A stretch of DNA of 64,000 nucleotides, taken from Candidatus Acetothermia bacterium. GTDB lineage: Bacteria; Bipolaricaulota; Bipolaricaulia; RBG-16-55-9; DRXL01. Shown piece after piece: positions 48,520 through 57,816 of this stretch. The notes below the pieces were generated by a model. It had not been told where the DNA came from. It did not search any database and worked only from the letters and a program-made list of their open reading frames with translations. The position numbers and the translations under genes were made by a program. Where the stretch lies: the NCBI GenBank assembly GCA_016179105.1, contig JACOSB010000044.1:1-64000 (forward strand), written 5' to 3'. The first letter of the stretch is position 1. Each line of letters starts with the position of its first letter.

Positions 48520-50913
48520 TTACTGACCCGTGGCGACGGCAATCGCCTGTCCCTTGGTCAATAGTTCGACCGAGATCTCGGCCAAGACGATGTTCGCATC
48601 TGTCTTGACGAAGCAATTCGTCTTCTGCCAACTGCCGCCGTCGGAGGTGAAGAGACAGAGCTTCTTTTCGTCAATGGTGCGAGCGTTGCCCTTCTCATCC
48701 TTGACGGAGAGCTCGGCGTCTTTGTACTCGACTTCGACCTGAGCCGTACCCTTGCGGAAGCCGGTGACGAGCACCTTCATCACCTTGACGACATCTTTTA
48801 AGCTCTTGGCGCTATCGGGCTTGCCAGGTTTGAACTTGGCGGCGATGACCGCGCCGCTCGCGTTCGAGTCAAGACCATAGAAATTCAGGCGGATGTCGGC
48901 CTTGTCAGTCGCATCGAAGTTGGCCCGATCGCTGCCGAGCTTGTTCGTCAAGAAACCCGAGACTGACGTCTCGATGAGATCGGATTGTGACGCGATCAGC
49001 CACGGGAAGACAACCGCTGGCCCCGTGCAAACGATCACGGGGTTGCCGCGACCTTCAAAGGCACCCGACGGCCCGCTCGGATCGCCCCACCAGTTGCGAT
49101 CCATCTTTAGCCCCTCAATAGCCGGACAAGCTTTCACACCAAACTGGATATTGTTTGAGATGTCATTGAACTCGAGATCAATACTCTTGCTATCTTTGAT
49201 CTCCATGCCACCCATGTAGTTACCGCTCACAACGTTATGATCCATGTCAACTTTTTCAGAGCCAGACTGGACCAAAATGCCCGCACGGTAGTTTCTCATA
49301 AACTTGTTGCTGCGCACATCGGTGTCCTTGGCCCCGTCGAGTTTGAGGCCGTTAAAGCGGTTTGTCTCGACCCCGTTGTTGGTGATGTCGTTGTTGGTTG
49401 CGCCGTTTTTGACGACGATACCATCTTCTTCGTTATCTTTGATGTTGTTGCCTGAGATGGTGTTGTCGTTAGCGCCGTCGAGATCAACACCCGCGCCTCC
49501 GTTGGAGAGGATCGGGTTGTCCTTCACAATATGGCGTTTGGCTTTCATCAACCAAATGCCCTGTCTGCCGTTGTCTTGGATCTTGTTGTTGGCAAACGTA
49601 TCGTTGTTGGCCATTTCGTCTACTTCGATCGCCGCTGCGTTGTTGCCCGTGAGGGTGTTGGACTGGAAAATGTTGCGACCGCGGCTGGCCACGACACGGA
49701 TACCTTGCTCATGATTGTCGGTAATCGTATTTGAAGCAAAGGTGTTGTTGCCCGGCGCAGGGCCCTGTCCGGAGTCCGTACAACCACCTTTCTCCTTGTT
49801 GAAAAAAGTCAAGCAAACGCCGATGCTGTTGCTCGTCAGCGTATTGCCCAAAATAACATTCGCTTCGGCATCACCGGCTAGCAAAATGCCCTGCGCGCCC
49901 CCAACTCCGTGGTTAGTGATCTTGTTGCCCGTGACTGTGTTCTTCTTCGCGGGACCGTTGTCGCCGCCCTTGAGTTCGATACCGCCGGCATCGTTCTTGT
50001 AGATCTCGTTATCGCGAACCTCGGAGTTATCCGAAGATTGGAGCGTGATGCCGTAGCGCTTGTTCGAGGCGACTCGCGGGTTTTTCAAAATTTTGGTGCC
50101 GTTGGCTTTGAAGACCGCGACACCGTTGAGCTTGTTGTTCTCAAGTTCAGCGTTCTCTGAGATCACACACTCATCGGCGTCCATGATCATGACGCCGTCG
50201 GCGTTGTTGAGCGCGATGTCGTTCTTAGTAATCAAACAACGATCGCTGCCTGCGCTGATTAAGATGCCCGTCGAGCCATTGCTGCGGACCAAGCTCTCGA
50301 CTACTTGGAAGTCATCGCTCTCCGAGTCAACCTTGACTCCCTCCGCACCGTTGTTGTAGATCTCGTTCTTTTGTGTTTTGACCCCATCGGCACCCTTCGT
50401 CACAAAGAGGCCTGCGCCCTTGGCGTTATGAATTTTGTCTTCACAAATTAGAGCGTTGTTCTCAGCGACGACGATCGCGTTCTCTTTGTCCGTCCCGTCG
50501 ACGTCAAACCCGCAGAAGGTGACGTTCTTGGCGCTAATCGTGATAGAACTCTTGTTAATCTTTGTCTTATCGCGGCCAGCTTGAGATTTTAGAGTCAACC
50601 CTTTCACAGCGATATTGACATCGCCCTCTTCGTAGCTGCACGGTAGCACAATGATCGTGCCAAACTCTTTGGCGGCGGCGACGGCGTCTTTGAGCGCCTT
50701 GTAGTGATAATTGCCGTTGCCAGAGCCGTTGCAGTCCACATAGATGATCGGGCCGTTGTGGTCCGCGAAGACCGTCATGCCAAAGCCCAGCGAGAGGGCC
50801 AAACTGCTCAGAATTGTGAGCCTCCAGAAAAAGTTCTTGCGGACGGATTGATCCACCGTCTCGGAAGAACCTGCGCTCCTTTGAACCAAACAGGAGCGTA
50901 TGAGATTGTTCAT
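48520..50913 (-). CDS. Right-handed beta-helix surface protein
   Basis: A 797-residue protein. ATG at 50913 follows AGGTGACGTGT. A signal span FFWRLTILSSLALSLGFGMTVFA is preceded by a long polar N-terminus. Then YVDCNGSGNGNYHYKALKDAVAAAKEFGTIIVLP, about 25 coils such as NNTFASNTITDNHEQGIRVVASRG, and the cap RNWWGDPSGPSGAFEGRGNPVIV and FPWLIASQSDL; then a beta-sandwich (VEVEYKDAELSVKDEKG and SDGGSWQKTNC). It lacks the C-terminal anchor of the 42627 protein and its coils are richer in Lys and Asn. No ion or sugar active site is evident. Confidence 0.8.
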   Translation of the reverse strand: MNNLIRSCLVQRSAGSSETVDQSVRKNFFWRLTILSSLALSLGFGMTVFADHNGPIIYVDCNGSGNGNYHYKALKDAVAAAKEFGTIIVLPCSYEEGDVNIAVKGLTLKSQAGRDKTKINKSSITISAKNVTFCGFDVDGTDKENAIVVAENNALICEDKIHNAKGAGLFVTKGADGVKTQKNEIYNNGAEGVKVDSESDDFQVVESLVRSNGSTGILISAGSDRCLITKNDIALNNADGVMIMDADECVISENAELENNKLNGVAVFKANGTKILKNPRVASNKRYGITLQSSDNSEVRDNEIYKNDAGGIELKGGDNGPAKKNTVTGNKITNHGVGGAQGILLAGDAEANVILGNTLTSNSIGVCLTFFNKEKGGCTDSGQGPAPGNNTFASNTITDNHEQGIRVVASRGRNIFQSNTLTGNNAAAIEVDEMANNDTFANNKIQDNGRQGIWLMKAKRHIVKDNPILSNGGAGVDLDGANDNTISGNNIKDNEEDGIVVKNGATNNDITNNGVETNRFNGLKLDGAKDTDVRSNKFMRNYRAGILVQSGSEKVDMDHNVVSGNYMGGMEIKDSKSIDLEFNDISNNIQFGVKACPAIEGLKMDRNWWGDPSGPSGAFEGRGNPVIVCTGPAVVFPWLIASQSDLIETSVSGFLTNKLGSDRANFDATDKADIRLNFYGLDSNASGAVIAAKFKPGKPDSAKSLKDVVKVMKVLVTGFRKGTAQVEVEYKDAELSVKDEKGNARTIDEKKLCLFTSDGGSWQKTNCFVKTDANIVLAEISVELLTKGQAIAVATGQ

Positions 50914-51151
50914 ACACGTCACCTCACTATAGAGATAAGCCTGAAGCCAACCTCGGCATCATTGGTTTGGATTATAGGGGACACCCGGCACCGGCGTATG
51001 TAACTGGCGTCACTGCAAGATTAGAAAAAAGTGCGATGGGGTGCCGTACTTGAGTTACTTCACGGCTGGGGATTTGCGAGGGTGTATTTGTGGACGATGG
51101 CTATGTAGTCGAGATTACACTCCGAGCTTTCGACGTTTCTGGAGTTATTTC

Positions 51152-51364
51152 TTAGGACGTCGCTTTGGCTTTCAGACCTTCGATGAATGGCTCTAGCAAC
51201 CTCGAGGCATTAAGCACTTCGATGCCGATAACCCCGCCACGCTCGTCCATCTCGATATTCAGCCCAGGAACGGGTTCGACAAAATGATCTTCAGGGCCTT
51301 CTTTAATCAAGATATACAAGACGTCACTCTCGGAGCTATAGCGCACTTTAGCTTTTGATTTCAA
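51152..51364 (-). CDS. DUF2283 protein, probable antitoxin (second copy)
   Basis: A 70-residue protein starting at TTG 51364 after GGAGGTGGATACCAA: MKSKAKVRYSSESDVLYILIKEGPEDHF then LNIEMDERGGVIGIEVLNASRLL, a DUF2283 fold like the one at 12035. It follows the broken toxin-like gene and overlaps its 3' end. Family members also start with K-x-K-V-x-Y and have G-x-IGIE. It is probably an antitoxin whose toxin is damaged. Confidence 0.75.
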   Translation of the reverse strand: MKSKAKVRYSSESDVLYILIKEGPEDHFVEPVPGLNIEMDERGGVIGIEVLNASRLLEPFIEGLKAKATS

Positions 51365-51640
51365 TTGGTATCCACCTCCCTGATCGTACTCTACTCTCTT
51401 TCTGTCCTTCCTGCAATGGATGGGCCGTAATAGCCTTGATGGTTTTGCCAATATGAACATATGTGACAGCTACATATCGCTCTTTCCCTTTGAAGGACAT
51501 GCGCTTCACAGCAACATAATTTCCCGTTGTCCTGTCGTGATGACAACCTCTGCCTGCTCGATGATTTCTCGTGGCCAATTTTCAGGAATTTGTCGCTCTT
51601 GGACACGGTTCAGTAGGTGAGAGTCATAGATGATGTCCAT
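51348..51640 (-). pseudogene. Frameshifted DUF4258-like toxin gene
   Basis: A start at 51640 gives MDIIYDSHLLNRVQERQIPENWPREIIEQAEVVITTG and then runs to a stop at 51506. In the -1 frame the same gene continues TTGNYVAVKRMSFKGKERYVAVTYVHIGKTIKAITAHPLQEGQKESRVRS and on to 51351. Together they match DUF4258-type proteins (short toxin-like RNase fold, H-x-x-x-R-x-x-x-R-x-I-P, then YVAVxR). The break is at about 51525-51545 (GGACAACGGGAAATT). It could be a real mutation, a sequencing error or a programmed shift. It pairs with the DUF2283 gene. Confidence 0.7.
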
Positions 51641-51652
51641 CTCTAGATTAAG

Positions 51653-52066
51653 TTACACTTCGAGCTTTCGTCGTTTCTGGACTTCGTTTCTAATAAACTC
51701 GATAATGTCTTGGGTCGACGCCCCCGGCCCAAAGAGCCCATAGACACCCAATTGCTCGAGAGCGGGTTTGTCTTCGTCGGGGATGATGCCGCCGCCCATT
51801 AATAGGACATCGTTCATCTCGTATTTCTTCAGCAGCTCAGCGACTTTGGCGAAGATCGTCATATGCGCGCCGGAGAGAATCGAGAGCCCGATCACATCGA
51901 CATCTTCTTGGAGTGCAGAGCGAACGACCTGATCGGGCGTGTTGTGCAGACCCGTATAAATCACTTCCATGCCCGCATCGCGTAGCGCACGGGCGACGAC
52001 CTTGACACCTCGGTCGTGCCCGTCGAGTCCTGCTTTGGCCATCAATATGCGAATTCGTTGTTCCAT
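51653..52066 (-). CDS. Small subunit of a B12-dependent acyl-CoA mutase (IcmB/McmA2-like)
   Basis: A 137-residue cobalamin-binding protein; ATG at 52066. [25 protein letters not shown] contains the His-on motif D-x-H-x-x-G, with the later SxL (SILSGAHM) and GG ([12 protein letters not shown]) parts of the B12 domain. It is the length expected for IcmB (about 136). With the large subunit at 52116 it forms a two-subunit mutase. The gap to the large subunit gene holds copy C of the 27-bp palindrome. It starts about 49 nt downstream of the large subunit stop on the minus strand. Confidence 0.9.
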   Translation of the reverse strand: MEQRIRILMAKAGLDGHDRGVKVVARALRDAGMEVIYTGLHNTPDQVVRSALQEDVDVIGLSILSGAHMTIFAKVAELLKKYEMNDVLLMGGGIIPDEDKPALEQLGVYGLFGPGASTQDIIEFIRNEVQKRRKLEV

Positions 52067-52077
52067 AGGTTTTATCC

Positions 52078-52104
52078 GTAGGGGCGAGGTCACCTCGCCC
52101 CTAC
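52078..52104. repeat. 27-bp palindromic element, copy C (perfect)
   Basis: GTAGGGGCGAGG TCA CCTCGCCCCTAC, identical to copy A at 14252. It lies between the two mutase subunit genes. Confidence 0.85.
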
Positions 52105-52115
52105 AAAATAAACAT

Positions 52116-53816
52116 TTACACAATCGCCGGCTCGCGGTACGCTCCATGCACTTTTCGGAAGACTTCCATGATCTCACCCACACTGACATAAGCTTTTACA
52201 GCATCCAAAATAAAAGGCATCGTGTTTTGTTTGTTCATCGCGGCATCGGCTAGCTGTCCGAGTGCACGATGGACGGCGTCGTTGTCTCGTTCGCGCTTCA
52301 CTTTCTCCAAGCGCGCGATCTGACGGCGTTGTATTTCTGGGTCGATTCGCAATATGGGCACGGGCATGTCTTGCTCTTTCGGGATTTGATACTTATTCAC
52401 CCCGACAATCGTCTGTTCGCCCGTCTCGACTTGCTTCTGGTACTGATACGCGGCTTGACCGATCTCGCGCTGGAAATAGCCATTGTCGATCCCCGCGAGC
52501 GCGCCCTTCAGAATACTGCCGTGGCCTATATCAGAAATTTTGTTGATGTACTCCATCGTCTTGCGCTCAGTCTCGTTGGTGAGTGATTCTATGAAATAGC
52601 TGCCGCCGAGCGGGTCGATCGTGTCGGCGACACCGCTCTCGTAGGCGATAATTTGTTGAGTGCGTAGCGCGATGCGCACGGCTTCTTCAGTGGGCAAAGC
52701 CAGCGCTTCGTCGAATGAGTTCGTGTGCAATGATTGAGTTCCACCCAATACAGCAGCGAGCGCTTGAAGCGTCACGCGAACGATGTTAATCAACGGTTGT
52801 TGATCGGTGAGCGAGCAGCCGGCTGTCTGTGTGTGGAAGCGCAATTTCCAGCTTTCTTCGTTCTTCGCGCCATAGTGCTCGCGCATCGCGCGGGCCCAAA
52901 TTCTTCGCGCGGCTCTGAACTTCGCAATCTCTTCAAAGAAAGAATTGTGCGAATTAAAGAAGAAACTCAACTGAGGCGCGAATTTATCGATATCGAGCCC
53001 ACGCTCGAGACCAGCTTCGACATAAGCCATGCCATCGGCGAGCGTGAAGGCTAACTCTTGGATCGCTGTGCTTCCGGCTTCACGGATGTGATAGCCCGAG
53101 ATAGAAATCAAATTAAATTTTGGAGTTTCTTTGATGCCAAACTCAAAAATATCGGCAATTAAATCTACAGATGGCTTGGGCGAGACGACCCATTCTTTCT
53201 GGGCGATAAATTCTTTGAGCATATCGTTCTGGATCGTGCCGCGGATCTTGTCTCTCGGAACGCCCTGCTTGTCCGCGATCGCGATGTACATCGCGTAAAT
53301 CACCGGCGCGCTCGGGTTGATCGTGAAGCTTGTCGTCACTTGATCGAGCGGGATCTCGTCAAACAGAATTTCAAAATCAGCCAGAGTCGATACTGCCACG
53401 CCCTCGACTCCAACTTCTCCGTCAGCGAGCGGGTGATCCGAATCGAGCCCCATCAACGTCGGCATATCGAACGCCGTCGAGAGCCCCGTTTGCCCTTCTT
53501 TCAAAAGATACTTGAAGCGCGCGTTGGTGTCTTCCGGGCCGCCGAAGCCCGCGAATTGGCGCATCGTCCAGAGCCGCCCGCGATACATGGTGGGATAGAC
53601 GCCGCGCGTATAGGGATACTCTCCCGGATAGCTCAAATCGCGTTCATAATCGAGATCAGCGATGTCCGAGGGACCGTAGAGACGGTTAAACTCTTCGTCC
53701 GAGACAGTGATAAACCGTTCGCGGCGCTCCTTGGCTTTTTTCAAGAATGGCTCTAATATTTCCTTCTCCCAACGCTCTTTTTCTCGCTTCAGGTCTGGCT
53801 CGGCAGCTTTGGCCAT
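52116..53816 (-). CDS. Large subunit of a B12-dependent acyl-CoA mutase, ICM-like
   Basis: A 566-residue protein, ATG at 53816 after GGAGGTCTCATTC. It is the TIM-barrel mutase: [82 protein letters not shown] and [12 protein letters not shown]. The two residues that set substrate choice are Phe88 (MRQFAGF), where methylmalonyl-CoA mutase has Tyr89, and Gln206 (EFIAQKEW), where it has Arg207. Phe/Gln, 118 apart, is the isobutyryl-CoA mutase pair. So the likely reaction is isobutyryl-CoA to n-butyryl-CoA, and methylmalonyl-CoA is unlikely. It is upstream of the B12 subunit. Confidence 0.9.
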   Translation of the reverse strand: MAKAAEPDLKREKERWEKEILEPFLKKAKERRERFITVSDEEFNRLYGPSDIADLDYERDLSYPGEYPYTRGVYPTMYRGRLWTMRQFAGFGGPEDTNARFKYLLKEGQTGLSTAFDMPTLMGLDSDHPLADGEVGVEGVAVSTLADFEILFDEIPLDQVTTSFTINPSAPVIYAMYIAIADKQGVPRDKIRGTIQNDMLKEFIAQKEWVVSPKPSVDLIADIFEFGIKETPKFNLISISGYHIREAGSTAIQELAFTLADGMAYVEAGLERGLDIDKFAPQLSFFFNSHNSFFEEIAKFRAARRIWARAMREHYGAKNEESWKLRFHTQTAGCSLTDQQPLINIVRVTLQALAAVLGGTQSLHTNSFDEALALPTEEAVRIALRTQQIIAYESGVADTIDPLGGSYFIESLTNETERKTMEYINKISDIGHGSILKGALAGIDNGYFQREIGQAAYQYQKQVETGEQTIVGVNKYQIPKEQDMPVPILRIDPEIQRRQIARLEKVKRERDNDAVHRALGQLADAAMNKQNTMPFILDAVKAYVSVGEIMEVFRKVHGAYREPAIV

Positions 53817-53933
53817 GAATGAGACCTCCTTGGACACACGCTTTCGCAGCGTGCCTAATTGTAGCACACGGCCTGGAGCGCGTTCAAAGGTGGGATGACC
53901 GACCCAACCTTACCGAGGGCGAGAACCAGTGTT

Positions 53934-55942
53934 CTATCGGAGGATGAGCAGCTTCTTTACCACAGCTCGCATTAGCCTGCCGTCATACCCCCGTATGACT
54001 ACTCTTACTAGATAAATCCCGTTCGCCAGAGGCTCATACGCAGCTGCCGCTGTGGGCAAACTTATCCATAAGAGTTGATTATCTCTTAGGTCGACCAGCT
54101 TTCGCCCGATCAAATCAAAGAGTTCTAAGCGCCTCGGCTCTTCCATTCTCCCATTTCGGATCCCTCGGCTAAGCTCTTGGGAAATCTTTTCTTCGTTCGG
54201 CTCTCTATCTGCAGATTCTTGAGTTATGGGTAATTGGCCGCAGCTCATCGATACATCAAAATACGGGGCACCCGCCTTTTCCATCCCCGTGTTGGCTGTC
54301 TTCTCAACCCTGACAAAAAACGTCAGACTACGGCCGTTCTGGACCGTCTGAGGGAGCCCCGGCTTGATATATTGTTGCCCCCGCCGTAAGCCGCTGGAGA
54401 AGCGCGAGATTGCATAGGACGAAGCCGGGAGTCTCAACGCATCGAGCACGATCTCGTTGACTGTGAGGGGGCCACCGCTATCGTTCATCATAGTGACCCG
54501 CAGGGTTCGAGTATCTCCGCGAAGCCTTTGTGGCCGGAAGATGATGCTGCGCGGACTATAAGAAACGGACACGTTCACGCACGTACCGACTGCGTAGGAG
54601 GCACTCGTCACCGTGATATTGCCTGCTCTGTCCGTCGCGCCGCTGCAGGTGACGGTGTGTGCCCCCAACCCGTGGGCGAACGGAGGGTCTATAGTGGCCG
54701 TCGCCTGGGTCGCTACCCCCGAGAGAAAATCAATCGTAGCACAACCGGGAACTGGAACGTAACCATTGCTATAGGTCACTCCATTGCGCACGCCGGTGAT
54801 CGTGACACTGGGCGGTGTCTTACTATGCTAATTCCGTTCACACTCAGGTCAGCCCTATTGCCAGCGTTGTCGGTGCACGTTGCGCTTCGGGATTGGCCCT
54901 GGCCTTCGACACTGACTACTTGAGGACTCACTGGCCCTAGGGCGATTCCAGAGCCAGCATCGGTGCAGTTGAAGGTCACGATGACATCAGTGTCGTTCCA
55001 ACCATAGGTGTTTGGCTCGGGGGAGCGATTGCCGACCAGAAGAGGAGGTGTCCTATCCACAAAAATCTGAAAATCTTTGGTCATCGATCTTCCGTCCGCA
55101 TTCGCGACCTCGATATGGGCTCTGTAGATTCCGTCGCGAACGAGTGCGTTGGTCGTATCTTTGCCATCCCAGCTCACATTAACCGTACCGTTGACAGCGA
55201 GAGTCCCTTGGAAGGTCTTGATCACAATCCCTCCGCTGTCTTTGATTGAGATCATCCAAGCAACGGGAAACGAGATGGCTTCTTGGACGTCAAAACTGAT
55301 GGCAAGCGCGTCTTTAACCCCGTCTCCGTTGGGACTGAAAGCGTGAGAAGCATCCGACTTATCGATGATCACCGGAGCTGATCTTCCCTGAAAGGTCGCC
55401 CGCACAGCCCGATCGGCGTTCATGGATTGCAGGGTGCAAAAATTGATGAAATTGTCGCTGGAGGTGAAGTCACAGCCGCTCCAGCCGGAAAAGACCGAGT
55501 TCTCGTTGGAGATGGCGAGCAGAGTGACGGAGCTACCGAGATCGTAAGTGCTGATACAGCTAAGCCCGCAATTGATCTTGGGCTGGGATTCGTTGCTGAT
55601 CACAGTGCCTCGCCCCTTGCCCATCTTGGTCACCGTCAGCGTGATCTGCGGCACTCCATCGATATGACAGTTGGGCCCTGCGAATCGACTGTGGCTTTTT
55701 CCGCCACTAGATAAACAAGAATCACTGAGATGAGAAGTCCCCGATGCAGCGTAGACGTCCAATGTCGTTATCGGCCACTCGACGAACAGCAATCCCAGGA
55801 CAACCAGTAACCCCCTCCACAGAGCAACGAGTCCATAGGGTTGCTCGGAGAAGCACCTAGCCTTTCTTCGTCCTCGGGAATCACGGGCCCCTTGCTCTCG
55901 TCGATTCAACATGAACTCTCGGGTGAAAGCGAGATGAGGCAT
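53934..55942 (-). pseudogene. Ig-like/FlgD-type exported protein, frameshifted
   Basis: Two frames make one gene. The first, from ATG 55942 after GGAGGGGGT, has a long N-terminus (MPHLAFTREFMLNRREQGARD), a hydrophobic span (GLLVVLGLLFVEW), a beta-rich part (KMGKGRGTVISNE, GCDFTSSDNFINFCTL) and a FlgD/Big-like part (HAFSPNGDGVKDALAISFDVQEAIS). Near 54820-54840 it shifts from SVNGISIV to KTPPSVTITGVRNGVTYSNGY, so one base was lost or gained. The second frame ends in ELFDLIGRKLVDLRD and YEPLANGIYLVRVVIRGYDG...KKLLIL, a C-terminal fold like Por/T9SS or FlgD-Ig. It may be a secreted protein now broken. Confidence 0.7.
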
Positions 55943-56339
55943 ACCCCCTCCTTGGTTGTCAAGGGCTGACTCGCTGATCGGCTGCTCCAGAACTTCCAAG
56001 AAGCAACGTGGAGACGGGACGTGACGACCGAACGGGAAGCTCAGTGAGTCAACCCCAGTTTTATGTTTTTGACCGCTTCGCGCAGAATTGCGGATGGTGC
56101 GTAATTAACATAATTACGCTAAGATTTTATTCTGCGCAAAACCCTGTATAATTGACTATATCATATGAAAATAAAGTTGTCAAATACTGTAAGTGATCAT
56201 CTTATAATTGTTTAGCATATTTTTGGATATTTCCATCTGCAGCTCGGGAAGCATTCCGGCGCAGAATCCAAGAATCAGATACAATAGCGCATCATTGAAG
56301 GAATGGCTCTCATGGGGACGAGATTGGTTTAAGAGTCTT
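55943..56339. promoter_or_regulatory. Divergent spacer with nested inverted repeats and a -10 box
   Basis: Two perfect inverted repeats are nested: outer GCGCAGAAT (56080-56088) with ATTCTGCGC (56129-56137), inner GCGTAATTA (56099-56107) with TAATTACGC (56111-56119). A TATAAT lies at 56147-56152 towards the plus-strand fpg gene, whose start is at 56340. The inner palindrome looks like an operator; the whole may form a cruciform. I see no gene between. Confidence 0.6.
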
Positions 56340-57137
56340 ATGCCTGAACTTCCCGAAGTCGAGACGATCCGGCGCTCGCTCGAGCGCGAGGTTCTCAATC
56401 TACAATTGCGTGATCTCGAAGTACACGAACCAAGATTACTCCAAAACTGCACTGAGAAAGAACTGAAGCGCGCGCTCATCGGGAATAAAGTCGGAAAACT
56501 TGGACGCCGTGCCAAGTTTCTCATCTTCGATTTTGGGAAACATTCGATTGTTTTTCACTTGCGCATGACGGGATGGTTCAGCTTAGATCGCCCTCAAAAA
56601 CCCCGTCTAATTTTGAAATTCGACCGAAAAACGCTCTACTTTGAGGACACGCGGCGCTTTGGGACTCTTCATCTGACTGAGACAAAAAATCTCTCTGAGC
56701 TCCAGCCCTTGGCGCAACTGGGCATCGAGCCATTTCATCCGAGCTACACACTCAAAAATTTTCGAGCATCGCTCCAAAGCCCTCAAGAGATCAAGCGCTC
56801 TTTGCTCGATCAAACGAAAATAGCCGGCCTCGGGAACATCTACGCCTGCGAAGCCCTTTTCGCCAGTAAGATTCACCCAGAGCGTTCAGCTTCTAGCTTG
56901 AGTGCTCAAGAAGTAAAACGGCTTTTCACCCAAATTGAAAAAATGCTTGAGCGAGCGATTAGTGAACAGGGCACGACCGTGGACACCTATCGCAGTCTCG
57001 ACGGTGTCGGCAATTTCCAGAATTTTCTCGCGGTCTACGACCGAGAAAATCAGCCCTGCATCCACTGCAAAGCGACGATCGAACGCTTAGAGCAAGGTGG
57101 GCGGAGCAGTTACTGCTGTCCGAAGTGCCAAAAGTAG
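56340..57137 (+). CDS. mutM: Formamidopyrimidine-DNA glycosylase (Fpg/MutM)
   Basis: A 265-residue protein starting MPELPEVETI (Pro2 and Glu3 catalytic). It continues GNKVGKLGRRAKFLIFDFGKHSIVFHLRMTGWF with Lys57-type and the ELNGL-type core, DQTKIAGLGNIYACEALFASKIHPER (H2TH), and ends in a zinc finger CIHCKATIE...YCCPKCQ (C-x2-C-x15-16-C-x2-C, residues about 240-264). It excises 8-oxoguanine and nicks the strand. ATG at 56340 is fixed by the N-terminus; an upstream frame from 56208 has no similarity. The stop is inside a GTAGGGGC-type palindrome (57134-57160). Confidence 0.95.
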   Translation: MPELPEVETIRRSLEREVLNLQLRDLEVHEPRLLQNCTEKELKRALIGNKVGKLGRRAKFLIFDFGKHSIVFHLRMTGWFSLDRPQKPRLILKFDRKTLYFEDTRRFGTLHLTETKNLSELQPLAQLGIEPFHPSYTLKNFRASLQSPQEIKRSLLDQTKIAGLGNIYACEALFASKIHPERSASSLSAQEVKRLFTQIEKMLERAISEQGTTVDTYRSLDGVGNFQNFLAVYDRENQPCIHCKATIERLEQGGRSSYCCPKCQK

Positions 57138-57160
57138 GGGCGAACGGTCGCTCGCCCCGC
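57134..57160. repeat. Palindromic element, imperfect copy
   Basis: GTAGGGGCGAACGGTCGCTCGCCCCGC: arms GGGGCGA and TCGCCCC around AACGGTCGC. It overlaps the mutM stop codon (TAG 57135-57137) and is a drifted copy of the 27-bp element. Confidence 0.55.
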
Positions 57161-57225
57161 TAGAGCATTGATAAAGAAGATTTCCCTACAATTTGTGCAT
57201 ATGAATCTCTTTACGCTAATCTTAG

Positions 57226-57612
57226 ATGATGCAATACAAGAAACACTTTACGATCGAAGAAGCTCAGCAAATCTTGGCACAGATTCGGCCTCAAGTCGAG
57301 ACTATCTTAAGACTCAAGCGCCAACTCGACCGTCTCAGTTACGATCCTTACCAAAAGCGCTACACGATCGCTCATCTTGACAGCATCAAGCCCTACCCGC
57401 GCGCGATGGAAGAATTAGTCCATATCGTCACTGAGCTTCACGATCGTGGGATCATCGTCAAAGGGCTGGACGAGGGGCTCATCGATTTTCCTCATGTACG
57501 CTCCGGCGGCGAAGAGGTCTATCTCTGCTGGAAAGCCGGCGAGTCTGCTCTAAAATTCTGGCACAAACTTCAAGATGGATTCGCGGGCCGGAAACCTCTT
57601 AACGAGATCTAG
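57226..57612 (+). CDS. DUF2203 family protein
   Basis: A 128-residue protein: YKKHFTIEEAQQILAQIRPQVETILRLKRQLD, a helical start, then MEELVHIVTELHDRGIIVKGLDEGLIDFPHVRSGGEEVYLCWKAGESALKFWHKLQDGFAGRKPL. The motif KGLDxGLIDFPxxRxGxEVYLCWKxGE is DUF2203. Its function is unknown; it is found in many bacteria and archaea. It lies 88 nt after mutM on the same strand, so one transcript is possible. Confidence 0.9.
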   Translation: MMQYKKHFTIEEAQQILAQIRPQVETILRLKRQLDRLSYDPYQKRYTIAHLDSIKPYPRAMEELVHIVTELHDRGIIVKGLDEGLIDFPHVRSGGEEVYLCWKAGESALKFWHKLQDGFAGRKPLNEI

Positions 57613-57764
57613 CTCTCGGCAAGCGCTGGGAGCAGCAACTGCATGATCTACCGGATAAGCGTCGCTTCGGTGTCGACATCCAGTCGAGCACCAAACACTA
57701 TTTTCAAGGGCTAGGCCAACGGCTCAAGCTTCTTGAAACAGAGTGGAATAACGACGGTCAGTGA
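57609..57764 (+). pseudogene. Gene fragment
   Basis: After a TAA the plus strand reads RDLALGKRWEQQLHDLPDKRR then FGVDIQSSTKHYFQGLGQRLKLLETEWNNDGQ before TGA 57762. It is 52 residues of protein-like sequence with no start codon and no matching upstream piece. The ribosome site is missing. It is probably the remains of a gene lost next to DUF2203. I do not know the family. Confidence 0.35.
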
Positions 57765-57816
57765 ATCAGAATGCATAAGCCGCAGGCTGAGTGCTAGAAT
57801 GAGGCGGTGAATTTTT

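Noticed and set aside
50970-51000. TATAAT-like box upstream of the third beta-helix gene
   Set aside because: No -35 match at a fitting distance, so the promoter is not supported.
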